Positions 35,356 through 44,821 of a DNA stretch of 64,000 nt are shown here, piece by piece. The stretch is from Pseudomonadales bacterium (GTDB lineage: Bacteria > Pseudomonadota > Gammaproteobacteria > Pseudomonadales > JAHRWD01), in NCBI GenBank assembly GCA_016763075.1, contig JAESUM010000050.1:1-64000 (forward strand), written 5' to 3'. Position 1 is the stretch's first letter; each line of letters begins with the position of its first letter. Both the position numbers and the translations under genes were made by a program. Below the pieces are notes generated by a model. The model had not been told where the DNA came from, did no database searches, and saw nothing but the letters and a program-made list of their open reading frames with translations.

Positions 35356-37638
35356 ATGAACGCAAGACTAGCCAATTGGTTGATAGACAAACGTTGGAGT
35401 TTAGCGTGGCTGTCCTGTGCGCTGTTAATGGTGTTGGCAGTGGGCTGCAAGCACCTTTATTTTGAGTCGAGTTACCGGATTTTCTTTAATCAAGACGACC
35501 GGTTTTTGCTGGCCTTTGATCAAATAGAAGACACTTATAGCCGAGAAGACAACCTGATTTTTGTGTTGGAGCCTGAGAACAAACAGGTATTTTCGCGCCA
35601 AACACTGGCCCTGGTGTTAGCACTCACCGAAAGAAGTTGGATGCTACCGTATTCGCATCGCGTCGATTCCATCACCAATTACCAGCATACAGCGGTAGAG
35701 GGCGACGAGCTTTTTGTTAGCGATTTGATCGAAGAGCTTCACGTGCTTTCTGACCAGCAGCTTCAGCAGCGCAAACAAATTGTGCTAAATGAGCCAGAAG
35801 TTCTGCATAAACTGATCTCCGCCAAAGCCGATGTTACCGCAGTGTACCTGCAGCTGCAGTTTCCAGACAACGGGGGCGCCAATGAAAAAGAAGTACAACA
35901 AATAGTAGCTGCCAGCCGTGTGTTAATAGACGAACTAACGGCGCAGCATCCAGGTTCAAAAATACACCTGACCGGCAACAGCGTGATCACCAATGCCTTT
36001 CAAGAGTCGGCCTTTTCGGATGGTCAAACACTAATACCACTGATGTTTGTAGTAGTAGCACTGTTAATGGCCTACCTTCTTGGCTCGGTTTACGCCGCGC
36101 TCATTTCAATGGTGATTGTGGGCTTTAGTGTATTGCTGGCAATGGGAGCCGGTGGCTGGTTGGGCTTTGCCATCAACCAAGTCAACGTATCCGCGCCGAC
36201 TATTATTCTTACCCTTGCGGTTTGCGATTGTGTACACCTGTTATCCACCTACTTACAACGTTTAGCAACCGGCGAAGAAAAGGCAAAAGCCATGCTCATA
36301 AGTCTTGAGCAAAATATGAAGCCTATTTTCATCACCAGCTTTACCACCGCTATTGGGTTTTTCAGCATCAACTTTAGTGATTCTCCACCACTGCGTGAGT
36401 TGGGTACATTGGTAGGGGTAGGGGTGATTGCTGCGTGGTTTTTCACCATGACATTATTGCCAGCGCTAGCATTAAAGTGGGTCACCAAAGCGCAGCCACG
36501 GGTTTTAAAATCGCAAAAAATATCGGGCTGGGTGAGTAACCTTGTGTTAACCCACCCTAAAAAACTGTTTTGGAGTGCGCTACCTATTATTGCGTTGTTG
36601 ATTTCAGCCGTACCATTGAACGAGCTAAACGACGATACCATCGCTTATTTTGACAAAGGCGTACCAGTGCGAGATGCCACCGACTTCACTGAAAAGCACT
36701 TAACCGGTGTGCATTCCTTGGTATTCTCGCTCGAAAGCGGCCGCGAAAACGGCGTGAATCAGCCAGAATTTTTACGCAAAGTCGAAGCCTTTAGTCATTG
36801 GTTGCGGGCTCAGCCTCAGGTGGCCCATGTCGCAACCTACACCGATACGCTAAAACGCCTTAATCGTACGCTCAGTAATGGCGATGCTCAGCAGTACCGG
36901 CTGCCAGAAACCTCCGCACTGGCGTCGCAGTACCAGTTGCTTTACGAAATGTCGCTGCCCTATGGGCTAGACCTAAACAACCAAATTAGTTTTGATCGCT
37001 CAGCGCTGAAAATAAATATTTCTTTAAGGGGGTTAAAGTCCCAAGGAATGGTGGATTTCAGCCAAAAGGCTTCACACTGGCTAGAGCAAAACGCGCCGCA
37101 GCTTGCTACCACTGGTTCCAGTATTTCAATCATTTTTGCTCAACTGGGCCAAAACAACATTCGCAGCATGATCGAAGGCTCCATCATCAGCTTGGGGCTT
37201 ATTTCACTTTGCTTGATATTTGCCTTGGGCTCTCTTCGTTATGGCGTAATTGCCGTGATTCCCAATATAGCTCCAGCAGCCATCGCCTTTGGCGTGTGGG
37301 GTTTGCTCGTGCAAGAAATCAACATGGCCGCATCGGTTATATTTAGTGTGTCACTGGGTATCGTGGTAGATGACACCGTGCATTTTTTAGGTAAATATAT
37401 TCATGCGAGAAAAAATAAAAGCCTAAGCTCGCGGCAATCTATTGCTTATAGCTTTGAAACGGTTGGCAGCGCACTCATTACAACCTCCGTTGTGCTGTCA
37501 TTGGGGTTTTTTGTACTCGCTTTGTCCAGTTTTGCGATAAACTCCATCCTTGGCTTAATGGTAGGCATGACCATTATCATTGCGATACTGTTTGATTTTT
37601 TTATTCTCCCCGTGCTTCTTCTAGCAATCGACGACTAG
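35356..37638 (+). CDS. MMPL/RND-superfamily transporter
   Basis: 760 aa; two 6-TM repeats, APTIILTLAVCDCVHLLSTY, FSVSLGIVVDDTVHFLGKY. Confidence 0.85.
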   Translation: MNARLANWLIDKRWSLAWLSCALLMVLAVGCKHLYFESSYRIFFNQDDRFLLAFDQIEDTYSREDNLIFVLEPENKQVFSRQTLALVLALTERSWMLPYSHRVDSITNYQHTAVEGDELFVSDLIEELHVLSDQQLQQRKQIVLNEPEVLHKLISAKADVTAVYLQLQFPDNGGANEKEVQQIVAASRVLIDELTAQHPGSKIHLTGNSVITNAFQESAFSDGQTLIPLMFVVVALLMAYLLGSVYAALISMVIVGFSVLLAMGAGGWLGFAINQVNVSAPTIILTLAVCDCVHLLSTYLQRLATGEEKAKAMLISLEQNMKPIFITSFTTAIGFFSINFSDSPPLRELGTLVGVGVIAAWFFTMTLLPALALKWVTKAQPRVLKSQKISGWVSNLVLTHPKKLFWSALPIIALLISAVPLNELNDDTIAYFDKGVPVRDATDFTEKHLTGVHSLVFSLESGRENGVNQPEFLRKVEAFSHWLRAQPQVAHVATYTDTLKRLNRTLSNGDAQQYRLPETSALASQYQLLYEMSLPYGLDLNNQISFDRSALKINISLRGLKSQGMVDFSQKASHWLEQNAPQLATTGSSISIIFAQLGQNNIRSMIEGSIISLGLISLCLIFALGSLRYGVIAVIPNIAPAAIAFGVWGLLVQEINMAASVIFSVSLGIVVDDTVHFLGKYIHARKNKSLSSRQSIAYSFETVGSALITTSVVLSLGFFVLALSSFAINSILGLMVGMTIIIAILFDFFILPVLLLAIDD

Positions 37639-37671
37639 ATTAAACGCCTACTAGCGCAACACTCCCTAATG

Positions 37672-37709
37672 CCGTGTAAGTACCGTGTAAGTACCGTGTA
37701 AGTACCGTG
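37672..37709. repeat. 11-bp tandem direct repeat, ~3.4 copies of CCGTGTAAGTA
   Basis: Read directly: ccgtgtaagta x3 then ccgtg. Confidence 0.95.
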
Positions 37710-37774
37710 CTGCTCAAATGTTCAGGGTAGCGGCTACTTTGATACGCGATTGGTGGTAGATGATGGCTTATAAG

Positions 37775-37790
37775 TGGCTGGCCTTGTGCA
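37775..37790 (+). promoter_or_regulatory. Weak sigma-54-type -24/-12 candidate upstream of prsT
   Basis: TGGCTGGCCTTGTGCA; GG-N10-GC spacing correct, three mismatches to TGGCACGN4TTGCA. Confidence 0.35.
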
Positions 37791-37857
37791 CTGGCATGTT
37801 TACAAAATGTTTGTTTTAACTTTTATTCGAATTTTATTGATATTTTTTGGTGACATT

Positions 37858-40626
37858 ATGGTATTCAGGAAAAAAACCACAATTTGTTTAATGGCCCTAG
37901 CCATTGCGCTAGCAGGCTGTGCAGATAACTTAACTGCGCCGGAGCATATTGCGCGAGCCAAAGAATTCTCGCAAAGTAAAGAATATAAATCTGCAGAAAT
38001 CGAACTCAAAAATGCACTCAAGAAAGCGCCTAACTCCCCAGAGGCACGCTTTATGCTCGGGCAGCTATACGCAACCACAGGCAACGCCGCCGGTGCCGAA
38101 AAGGAATTAGAGAAAGCACTAGAGCTGGGCGTATCCAAACTGTCGATAATTACACCGTATGCCAAAGCACTGCTGGCACAACGAAAATACCGAGAGCTGC
38201 TCGATGAAGTGGTTGAATTTGACGCACTGTCTGATTCCGAACGCGAACAGCTACACGTATATAGAGGTGAGGCTCACCTTGAGACCGGTGAGCTGGACCA
38301 AGCTGCTAAAGAATACGACCTGGCGACGGCGATTGTTTCAGGGTCAGTCTTTGCTACGCTAGGTCATGTCAAAATTGCTGACCGACACAATGACAGCGAT
38401 AAAATTGAGGAGCTGTTAGCGGGTTTGATAATTAGTGCGCCGAATGAGCCTTTAGTGTGGCGTTTTCAAGGCGATCTTTTTGTCAAACAGCAAAAACAAA
38501 AGCTAGCGGTTGGTAGTTATTCGCGCGTGATAGAGCTAAACGAGACTGACTTTTACGCGTTGGCGAGAAGGGCTTTGTTGTATGTTGAGCTTAGCGAGCC
38601 ATTAAAGGGCGATGCTGATATTGAAAGTTTGCTTAAAAAAGCCCCAAAATATTATTTGTCGTACTTTGTTGCCGGCGTCAGCCAATACAACAAAAAAGAT
38701 TTCCCCGCGGCGCAGGTGGCGCTGCAAGAATCTCTTACGTTAAGTGATGGGTATGCCCCCACGTATTATTATTTGGGCTTAACGCAATTGAGGTTATCCG
38801 AGTTGAGTCAGGCTGCTCAGAATTTGGGTGTCTTTTTGAACAGGTCGCCTGGTTCAATTGCTGGTCATCAAGCATTAGCTACCACGCAGTTTCGTTTGGG
38901 CGAACTAAAACGGGCCAAAACGACGTTAGAGCCTGTGCTGCGTCATATGCCTGAGTCACCGTTTGCAAACCAACTGATGGCACGTATAGAAATTGGATTG
39001 GGTAATAGTTCAACCGGCTTGGAGTACTTGGAGCGTTTAGCGAAACTTGCACCGAACGAAATTATTGCCCATACCCGCCTTGGGCTTGCTCAGCTAATGG
39101 CAGGGCAAGGGGATCTTGCAATTGCGTCACTAGAAAAAGCCCTACTGATTAATCCAGAAGTCGAGCGTAGTCAAGAGCTCGTGGCCTTTTCATATATCCA
39201 TCAAAAACGCTATGAAGAAGCGTTAAAGATCGTTGAACATATTCGAAAGAAATACCCTGAAAAGCCTACAAGTTGGAACCTTGAAGGTGTTATGTATTGG
39301 GACCAACAACAGTTTTCTAAAGCGAGTTTATCGTTTCGTGCCGCTCTAGATAAACAACCAGGTATGCCCGGGCCTTCTTACTATTTGGCTCAGTTATTGC
39401 TGTTGGAAAATAAAAGAGCAGAGGCTAGTGAAGTTTATTATCAAGTTTTGAAGAAACACCCAGGCCACTATAAAACAGAGCTAAAACTTGCAGAGCTTGA
39501 AGCTGCTGAAGGTGACTTGGCTGGACTGGAGTCTCGATTAACTCCGTTAATAAATGCGCACCCTGAGCAATTAGAGCCACGGCTATTGTTGGCTGGGTAC
39601 TATTTGCGGTTTGAGAAAACCGCATTAGCGCTATCTCTGTTACGAAATGCAAACCCCGCAGCTCACGATAGTCCCGCATTACTGGCATTGCTGACTGAAG
39701 CTGAGTTGAGTAGTGGCCAAAGCGCCGCCGCACGCGAAACCGCGCAGAAGTTAATTTCGAAATCTCCTGAATCGCCATTTGCTCATTTTTTGTTAGCAAA
39801 AGTGTATCAAGCAAACCGAGATTTAAAGGAGTTTAAAGCGGCATTAAGCCGTACCTTGGCGTTAGACCCGAGCCATAAACTGGCTAACGTGGCGAGGGTT
39901 CGCTTACTGACATATGAAGGTGATCAAGAACCCGCGTTAGCGCAATTGACACAGCTACTGGAGCAATATCCCAAAGACCACGAGGTGCTTTCGCTTGCGG
40001 GTTGGCATGCGTTGAATAGTGGTGAAGCATCACAAGCTGAGGCTTATTACCGCCAGTCTTTGGATTTATACCCTTCTACCTCTACAGTGTTGGAGCTAGC
40101 TAAAACGCAACAAGCTCAGGGTAGTGTCGATAGAGGTTTAGCTACACTGGTTAAATGGAACGAAAAATACCCACAAGATGTGCTGGTACGTTATGGCCGC
40201 TCTGCCTTTCATCAAACATTAGATCAGTTAGATGGAGCCGTAGAGCAGCTAGAAATCATCCTGAAGCAAGAGCCGACATACCCTTATGCCCAAAATGATC
40301 TGGCCTGGTTGATACGTAATAAAGACCCAGAGCGGGCACTTGTGCTTATTACCAAGGCAGCAAAACAGCTTCCGGCAATGGCTAGCGTAATGAATACATA
40401 TGCGGTTGTGTTAGCGTCAAATGGTCAATTTGGTCAGGCACTTCGTATCGCTGAACAGCTGTTACAGCGGTACCCTCAGAATCTCAATTTTCGCTATTAC
40501 CATGCGTTGATACTGCACAAGAAAGGCAACGTTAAGCGCTCGAAGGAGCTGTTAGGGCAGTTGTTAACTGAAGGGCAGTCGTTTCGTGAAATGGCCAATG
40601 CAAATAAGTTGCTCAAAGCGATGTAG
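37858..40626 (+). CDS. prsT: PEP-CTERM system TPR-repeat lipoprotein PrsT
   Basis: Lipobox ALAGC; YKSAEIELKNALKKAPNSPEARFMLGQLYATTGNAAGAEKELEKALELGV is characteristic of PrsT (TIGR02917-like); next to exosortase locus. Confidence 0.9.
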   Translation: MVFRKKTTICLMALAIALAGCADNLTAPEHIARAKEFSQSKEYKSAEIELKNALKKAPNSPEARFMLGQLYATTGNAAGAEKELEKALELGVSKLSIITPYAKALLAQRKYRELLDEVVEFDALSDSEREQLHVYRGEAHLETGELDQAAKEYDLATAIVSGSVFATLGHVKIADRHNDSDKIEELLAGLIISAPNEPLVWRFQGDLFVKQQKQKLAVGSYSRVIELNETDFYALARRALLYVELSEPLKGDADIESLLKKAPKYYLSYFVAGVSQYNKKDFPAAQVALQESLTLSDGYAPTYYYLGLTQLRLSELSQAAQNLGVFLNRSPGSIAGHQALATTQFRLGELKRAKTTLEPVLRHMPESPFANQLMARIEIGLGNSSTGLEYLERLAKLAPNEIIAHTRLGLAQLMAGQGDLAIASLEKALLINPEVERSQELVAFSYIHQKRYEEALKIVEHIRKKYPEKPTSWNLEGVMYWDQQQFSKASLSFRAALDKQPGMPGPSYYLAQLLLLENKRAEASEVYYQVLKKHPGHYKTELKLAELEAAEGDLAGLESRLTPLINAHPEQLEPRLLLAGYYLRFEKTALALSLLRNANPAAHDSPALLALLTEAELSSGQSAAARETAQKLISKSPESPFAHFLLAKVYQANRDLKEFKAALSRTLALDPSHKLANVARVRLLTYEGDQEPALAQLTQLLEQYPKDHEVLSLAGWHALNSGEASQAEAYYRQSLDLYPSTSTVLELAKTQQAQGSVDRGLATLVKWNEKYPQDVLVRYGRSAFHQTLDQLDGAVEQLEIILKQEPTYPYAQNDLAWLIRNKDPERALVLITKAAKQLPAMASVMNTYAVVLASNGQFGQALRIAEQLLQRYPQNLNFRYYHALILHKKGNVKRSKELLGQLLTEGQSFREMANANKLLKAM

Positions 40627-40721
40627 CAAAGAGCCGGAATGAACTGTCAGCTTTTTTTACATATTTAGCTGCTCTCTTTCTGCTTAATTTGTAAGTCATT
40701 GATATTTAAGGTGATATAACT

Positions 40722-40738
40722 TTGGCACAATGTTTGCT
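40722..40738 (+). promoter_or_regulatory. Sigma-54 (RpoN) -24/-12 promoter of the PEP-CTERM gene
   Basis: TTGGCACAATGTTTGCT: TGGCAC-N5-TTGC with correct GG/GC spacing, ~47 nt upstream of ATG. Confidence 0.8.
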
Positions 40739-40784
40739 TTGTTTCTGGTGAGTATCAATTAATTATCCACGAGGTGGTTTGGAA

Positions 40785-41699
40785 ATGAAAAATTATAAAA
40801 GCAGTGTAGCGATAGTAGCTCTTAGTAGCTTTGCGCTACTGGGTGCAAATGCAGCACAAGCAGATGTCCTTGCAACATCTGTATTAAAACTCGATAACCT
40901 TACATTTTATAAGAGCGGAACTACGGATGTAATCACGGCAACTGATTTCACAGCTCTTTTTTACACAAGTTCTGCAGATGTAAATGCTAGTTTAAATGGC
41001 ACTTTGGTTGGTTCTGATGACGATACCGCTAGTGCAGCGGCTATTGATCTTGCTCCAGCATGTGTAGGTGATTGCCCAGCTATTACGGATAATGCGTTCC
41101 CAATAATTACTAGTACTGGCGGCGCTCCAAGCGCACATTTTGCCGCGTCTGATCAATATCAAGCCGGTTCACCGATTGCCGGCCTTGGCGTTTTTCTGGG
41201 TGCTAACATCCAGTCTGCTGCATATGTTTCTCTTCTTGGTGAATCATCAGGTACAAGTGGCGCGAACAACGAACTAGGTAGTGATTTCATATTTTCTGGA
41301 TACAGCGGTGGTATTGCAGCAGCATTTGATTTAACAGCCTATGTTGAGGCATTTGCGACAGCTGATTCAATTTTCCCTTCAAAAGCAGCGGCTTCGTTCT
41401 CTATCGTATTTACGATTACTGATGCTAATCAAACTGAGCTTTTCAAATACGAATTTGCTGAAACTCGCTCTAATACCTCACCGCTTAGCTATGGCGATGC
41501 AAAAGTATTTGCAACACCTGGTTCTATTGCTCTAGGTTTTGACACAGGCGATATTTTTGACGCAGGCGAAATTTATACATTGAGTGCTCGTACCACTGTG
41601 AATGCTGATGCGACTATGGTTCCAGAACCAGGCATGATTGCACTTTTGGGTGCTGGACTGCTAGGTCTTGGTTTTTCAAGAAAGCGTCGTGACGCTTAA
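40785..41699 (+). CDS. PEP-CTERM sorting-domain protein (exosortase substrate)
   Basis: Signal peptide SSVAIVALSSFALLGANAAQA; C-terminus VPEPGMIALLGAGLLGLGFSRKRRDA (PEP motif, TM, basic tail). Confidence 0.95.
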   Translation: MKNYKSSVAIVALSSFALLGANAAQADVLATSVLKLDNLTFYKSGTTDVITATDFTALFYTSSADVNASLNGTLVGSDDDTASAAAIDLAPACVGDCPAITDNAFPIITSTGGAPSAHFAASDQYQAGSPIAGLGVFLGANIQSAAYVSLLGESSGTSGANNELGSDFIFSGYSGGIAAAFDLTAYVEAFATADSIFPSKAAASFSIVFTITDANQTELFKYEFAETRSNTSPLSYGDAKVFATPGSIALGFDTGDIFDAGEIYTLSARTTVNADATMVPEPGMIALLGAGLLGLGFSRKRRDA

Positions 41700-41713
41700 T
41701 TGAAATAACCTCT

Positions 41714-41738
41714 GTTAACCCTGATAGTTGGGGTTAAC
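41714..41738 (+). terminator. First of two hairpins downstream of the PEP-CTERM gene
   Basis: GTTAACCC-tgatagttg-GGGTTAAC. Confidence 0.45.
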
Positions 41739-41756
41739 TAGAAGTAAAGATTGAAG

Positions 41757-41790
41757 AAAAAAAGGGGAGCCGATTTGGCTCTCCTTTTTT
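41757..41790. terminator. Rho-independent terminator after the PEP-CTERM gene
   Basis: AAAAAAAGGGGAGCC-GATTT-GGCTCTCCTTTTTT. Confidence 0.85.
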
Positions 41791-42801
41791 GTGCCTGCGA
41801 ATAACACATTTGGCTTGGTGGAAACGTACGTGGAACAAGGTATTCATCGGAATAATGTTCAGGTCAAATATGTACTAAACTTAGCGTCATATTTAAAAAA
41901 ACGATGGCTAAAAAAGGAGATTGCGGTGCCAAGTGTCGCGATGCTAAAAATACTACTGTTTGAGCTGCTAGGGGCGAAAGCAAAACCACGAAAACCAGAA
42001 CCCGATCTGGTGATGGATGACCCAGAAAAGGTAGCGGCCTACACCAAAGCAGGCAGAGTGGACGGAGTAATGGCGCCGGTATATTTGCACCACTGCGCGC
42101 AAATAAGTGAAGTGATTCGCCCTGGCGACAAAGTGCTCGATTTAGCCTGTGGCCCTGCAACTCAATTGGCCATGGTGGCTCAGCTTCACCCCAACTGCCA
42201 ATTTACCGGTGTCGATTTATCCGAACCCATGCTTGGTAGGGCAGAGGCGCACATTGCAGATTTGGGCTTGAGTAATGTCGGTTTTGTGCGCTCAGATATT
42301 TCTAAATTAGAATCGTTCGAAGACAACAGTGTTGATGCAGTGTTTTCTACCGTTGCGCTTCATCACCTGCCCGATGTAGCTACTCTCAAGCGAACATTTG
42401 AAGAAATTGCACGGGTATTAAAACCCGGTGGCGGCGTGTATTTGGTTGATTTTGGTAGGCTTAAATCACAACGTACGATCGAATATTTTGCATACCAATA
42501 TGCAGATAAACAAGCCGAGCTGTTTACACTGGATTACCTGTATTCGTTAGAAGCCGCTTTTAACAAAAGTGATTTTGAAAGCGCTGTATCGGGTAATCTT
42601 TCTACTTACGCAACGCTATATTCTAGCTTTTTGGTACCCTACAACGTTGCGATAAAAAGCCCGAGACGAGCAGAGTTTGATGCAGAGCTAAAGCTCAAGT
42701 TGAAAGCACTTCGTTCTGCGCTTCCGGCTTATCACAAGCGTGATATTAACGATCTTATTTTTTCATTTAAGATGTCGGGTATGACAAGCCGGCTGCTATA
42801 A
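41791..42801 (+). CDS. Class I SAM-dependent methyltransferase (start uncertain)
   Basis: VLDLACGPATQLAMVAQLHPNCQFTGVDLSEPML (motif I/II), VFSTVALHHLPD; the GTG at 41791 abuts the terminator so a downstream start is likely. Confidence 0.85.
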   Translation: MPANNTFGLVETYVEQGIHRNNVQVKYVLNLASYLKKRWLKKEIAVPSVAMLKILLFELLGAKAKPRKPEPDLVMDDPEKVAAYTKAGRVDGVMAPVYLHHCAQISEVIRPGDKVLDLACGPATQLAMVAQLHPNCQFTGVDLSEPMLGRAEAHIADLGLSNVGFVRSDISKLESFEDNSVDAVFSTVALHHLPDVATLKRTFEEIARVLKPGGGVYLVDFGRLKSQRTIEYFAYQYADKQAELFTLDYLYSLEAAFNKSDFESAVSGNLSTYATLYSSFLVPYNVAIKSPRRAEFDAELKLKLKALRSALPAYHKRDINDLIFSFKMSGMTSRLL

Positions 42802-42814
42802 ATCCTTCCATTGG

Positions 42815-44797
42815 CTATTGCGAATGATGGGTTAAATCTGACAGTGGTTTTCGGGTAGAGCGAGAGGTGGCAATACTGGCCCGGCCAATGCGCCCGGCAA
42901 ATACCAAATTTTGCGGTGTTTCGGGCGCAACTAACCTTGCAAGCTGGTCGCGCAGTTTTTCAGCGGTACGGATGTATTTTTTTGAGGTAGAGAACGTAAC
43001 ACCGTCGTTAATATATTCCGAGAAAATCAACGGTGTCATTTCCGGTTGTAATTGTAGCCCAAGCTGAGTGGCAGTAAGCCAAAACCGCTGAGTCGCTATA
43101 CCTGCGTTTATAAAGTCTTGCGGTGTTTGTGGTGGTTGATCTGCAGCTATAAAAAAATGCGCGCCGCTCATTAAGCTTGGGATGATATCCATTTCTAACC
43201 GCGCTGCGTAGCTGCCACCCAAATAATTATTGAGCAGTTTTACTCGGCTGAAGCTGTGCAGGCTCCATTGCATCAATTTTCTAGTAATAGGGTTTACGCC
43301 CAAGGCTTGGTCGGGGATTTTATCTTCGCTGAACTGGGCATTCCATTCTATGTTTTGGCTATGTGTAGCGTAAGCTTCCGGCAGTTTTAAGCGCAATCCG
43401 GCGTTCTTATACAGCAGTTTTGTGATGGCTCTTTTGGCTGAACCGCCTTCAATCCAGATAAGATGGTAACCCTCCGGAATAGCTTCACTGAGTGCGCTTT
43501 TTTGGCGAGTATTTAGTGGGGCTGCCGAGTATGGCTTACGGTTGACGGAGCGGGTTTTGATGTGCGAGTGCAGTGGGTCAGCGGTGATGGCAGCATCAGC
43601 AATAAACTGAATATTGATGGAAGGAGATTGCCCGGTTGCTGAGTTAATGATGCTCCAAGAAGTTGCTAGCCCAAAGTGTGTGGCTGCAATGCGGATGTTT
43701 TCTAGCATGGTGCCGGTAGACAGCTGGCTTGCATGACCTTGTAGGTCGTATACGCAATGGTCGCGAGTGTCTTGTGTGTGTAAGTTTAGTTGGTGTTCGT
43801 TGATGATTTCAAACCGGCATACTTGGCTGTTGTCACCACTTGGCGCCCAGCGCGCAATATCTAATATTTGGTCGATTGGGCGGGTGTATTGCGTTGCTGC
43901 AGGTTGTTCAACCGCTGGCTCATCATGGATGATTTTTTTTGCTAGAACAATAACCGCGCGCTGTAACGGGTTACGGTTGCCAAAGGGCCGCCAGGTCTTT
44001 TTCAGTTTGTTGAGATAAGCATCGTAGTGGAGGCCGTGTGGCGCTGCGGGTACTCTACCGCGGTTTAGCAGAAGTTTTAGCGACATAGATGCAGCAAACC
44101 CGGCACACAGCTCGCACCCAATAGGGGTTGATGATGCCTTGCGCTGGTTGAAATTGACCGCTGAAGGTTCGATGAGGTATTTGCGCTGAATGGCCGAAGG
44201 GGTTAGTCCAACCAAGAATCGAATGAGTTGTTCTTGCTCATCTTTACCTTCGAGCTGGAAATATTCCTCGAAGGTCATTTTGCCCGGTAAAAATGCCAGT
44301 AAACCAGCACCCATGCCAATTGGGGCTGCGGTAATAGCCGGAATTCCCAGTTCTTCGCAGCGTGCAAATACCTTGCGGCGGATATCGAGGGCGAAAAAAT
44401 CTAAAGCATCGACGTAAATATCGACGCCATCCAGGAAATCATTGAGGTTTTCATCGGTCAGGCCCTGCTCAAATATCCGAATATCCAATTCAGGGTTGAT
44501 CTGTTTAGCCATTTTTTCCATAACGGCTGTTTTGGGTTCGCCAATTGACTCCATATTGGCGCCGGACTGACGGTTAAAATTGTGCAGGTCAAAGTGATCG
44601 AAATCAGCAATGTTGAAGTTGGATATCCCAAGCCTGGTGTGGGTTAGCAGGTGAATCCCGCCGACACCGCCCATCCCGGCAATGGCGACTCGTTTAGTGC
44701 GAATGAGCTGTAATTCAGCAGCGGTAAGCCAGCCAACGGTGCGGCTAAAGGCGGTGTTGAAATCGAACGTGGGATTATTGCTCATCGAATTTTTCAC
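42815..44797 (-). CDS. ThiF/HesA-type E1-like adenylyltransferase fused to a nitroreductase-like domain
   Basis: 660 aa; N-half GMGGVGGIHLLTHTRLGISNFNIADFDHFDLHNFNRQ (E1 ATP-binding) and GCELCAG; C-half ARWAPSGDNSQVCRFEI (nitroreductase FMN motif). Confidence 0.85.
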   Translation of the reverse strand: MKNSMSNNPTFDFNTAFSRTVGWLTAAELQLIRTKRVAIAGMGGVGGIHLLTHTRLGISNFNIADFDHFDLHNFNRQSGANMESIGEPKTAVMEKMAKQINPELDIRIFEQGLTDENLNDFLDGVDIYVDALDFFALDIRRKVFARCEELGIPAITAAPIGMGAGLLAFLPGKMTFEEYFQLEGKDEQEQLIRFLVGLTPSAIQRKYLIEPSAVNFNQRKASSTPIGCELCAGFAASMSLKLLLNRGRVPAAPHGLHYDAYLNKLKKTWRPFGNRNPLQRAVIVLAKKIIHDEPAVEQPAATQYTRPIDQILDIARWAPSGDNSQVCRFEIINEHQLNLHTQDTRDHCVYDLQGHASQLSTGTMLENIRIAATHFGLATSWSIINSATGQSPSINIQFIADAAITADPLHSHIKTRSVNRKPYSAAPLNTRQKSALSEAIPEGYHLIWIEGGSAKRAITKLLYKNAGLRLKLPEAYATHSQNIEWNAQFSEDKIPDQALGVNPITRKLMQWSLHSFSRVKLLNNYLGGSYAARLEMDIIPSLMSGAHFFIAADQPPQTPQDFINAGIATQRFWLTATQLGLQLQPEMTPLIFSEYINDGVTFSTSKKYIRTAEKLRDQLARLVAPETPQNLVFAGRIGRASIATSRSTRKPLSDLTHHSQ

Positions 44798-44821
44798 TAC
44801 GTTACTTAGGGTTTGTTTGTA

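Noticed and set aside
37672-37709. CRISPR-like array
   Set aside because: Repeats are 11 bp with no spacers; no cas genes in the window
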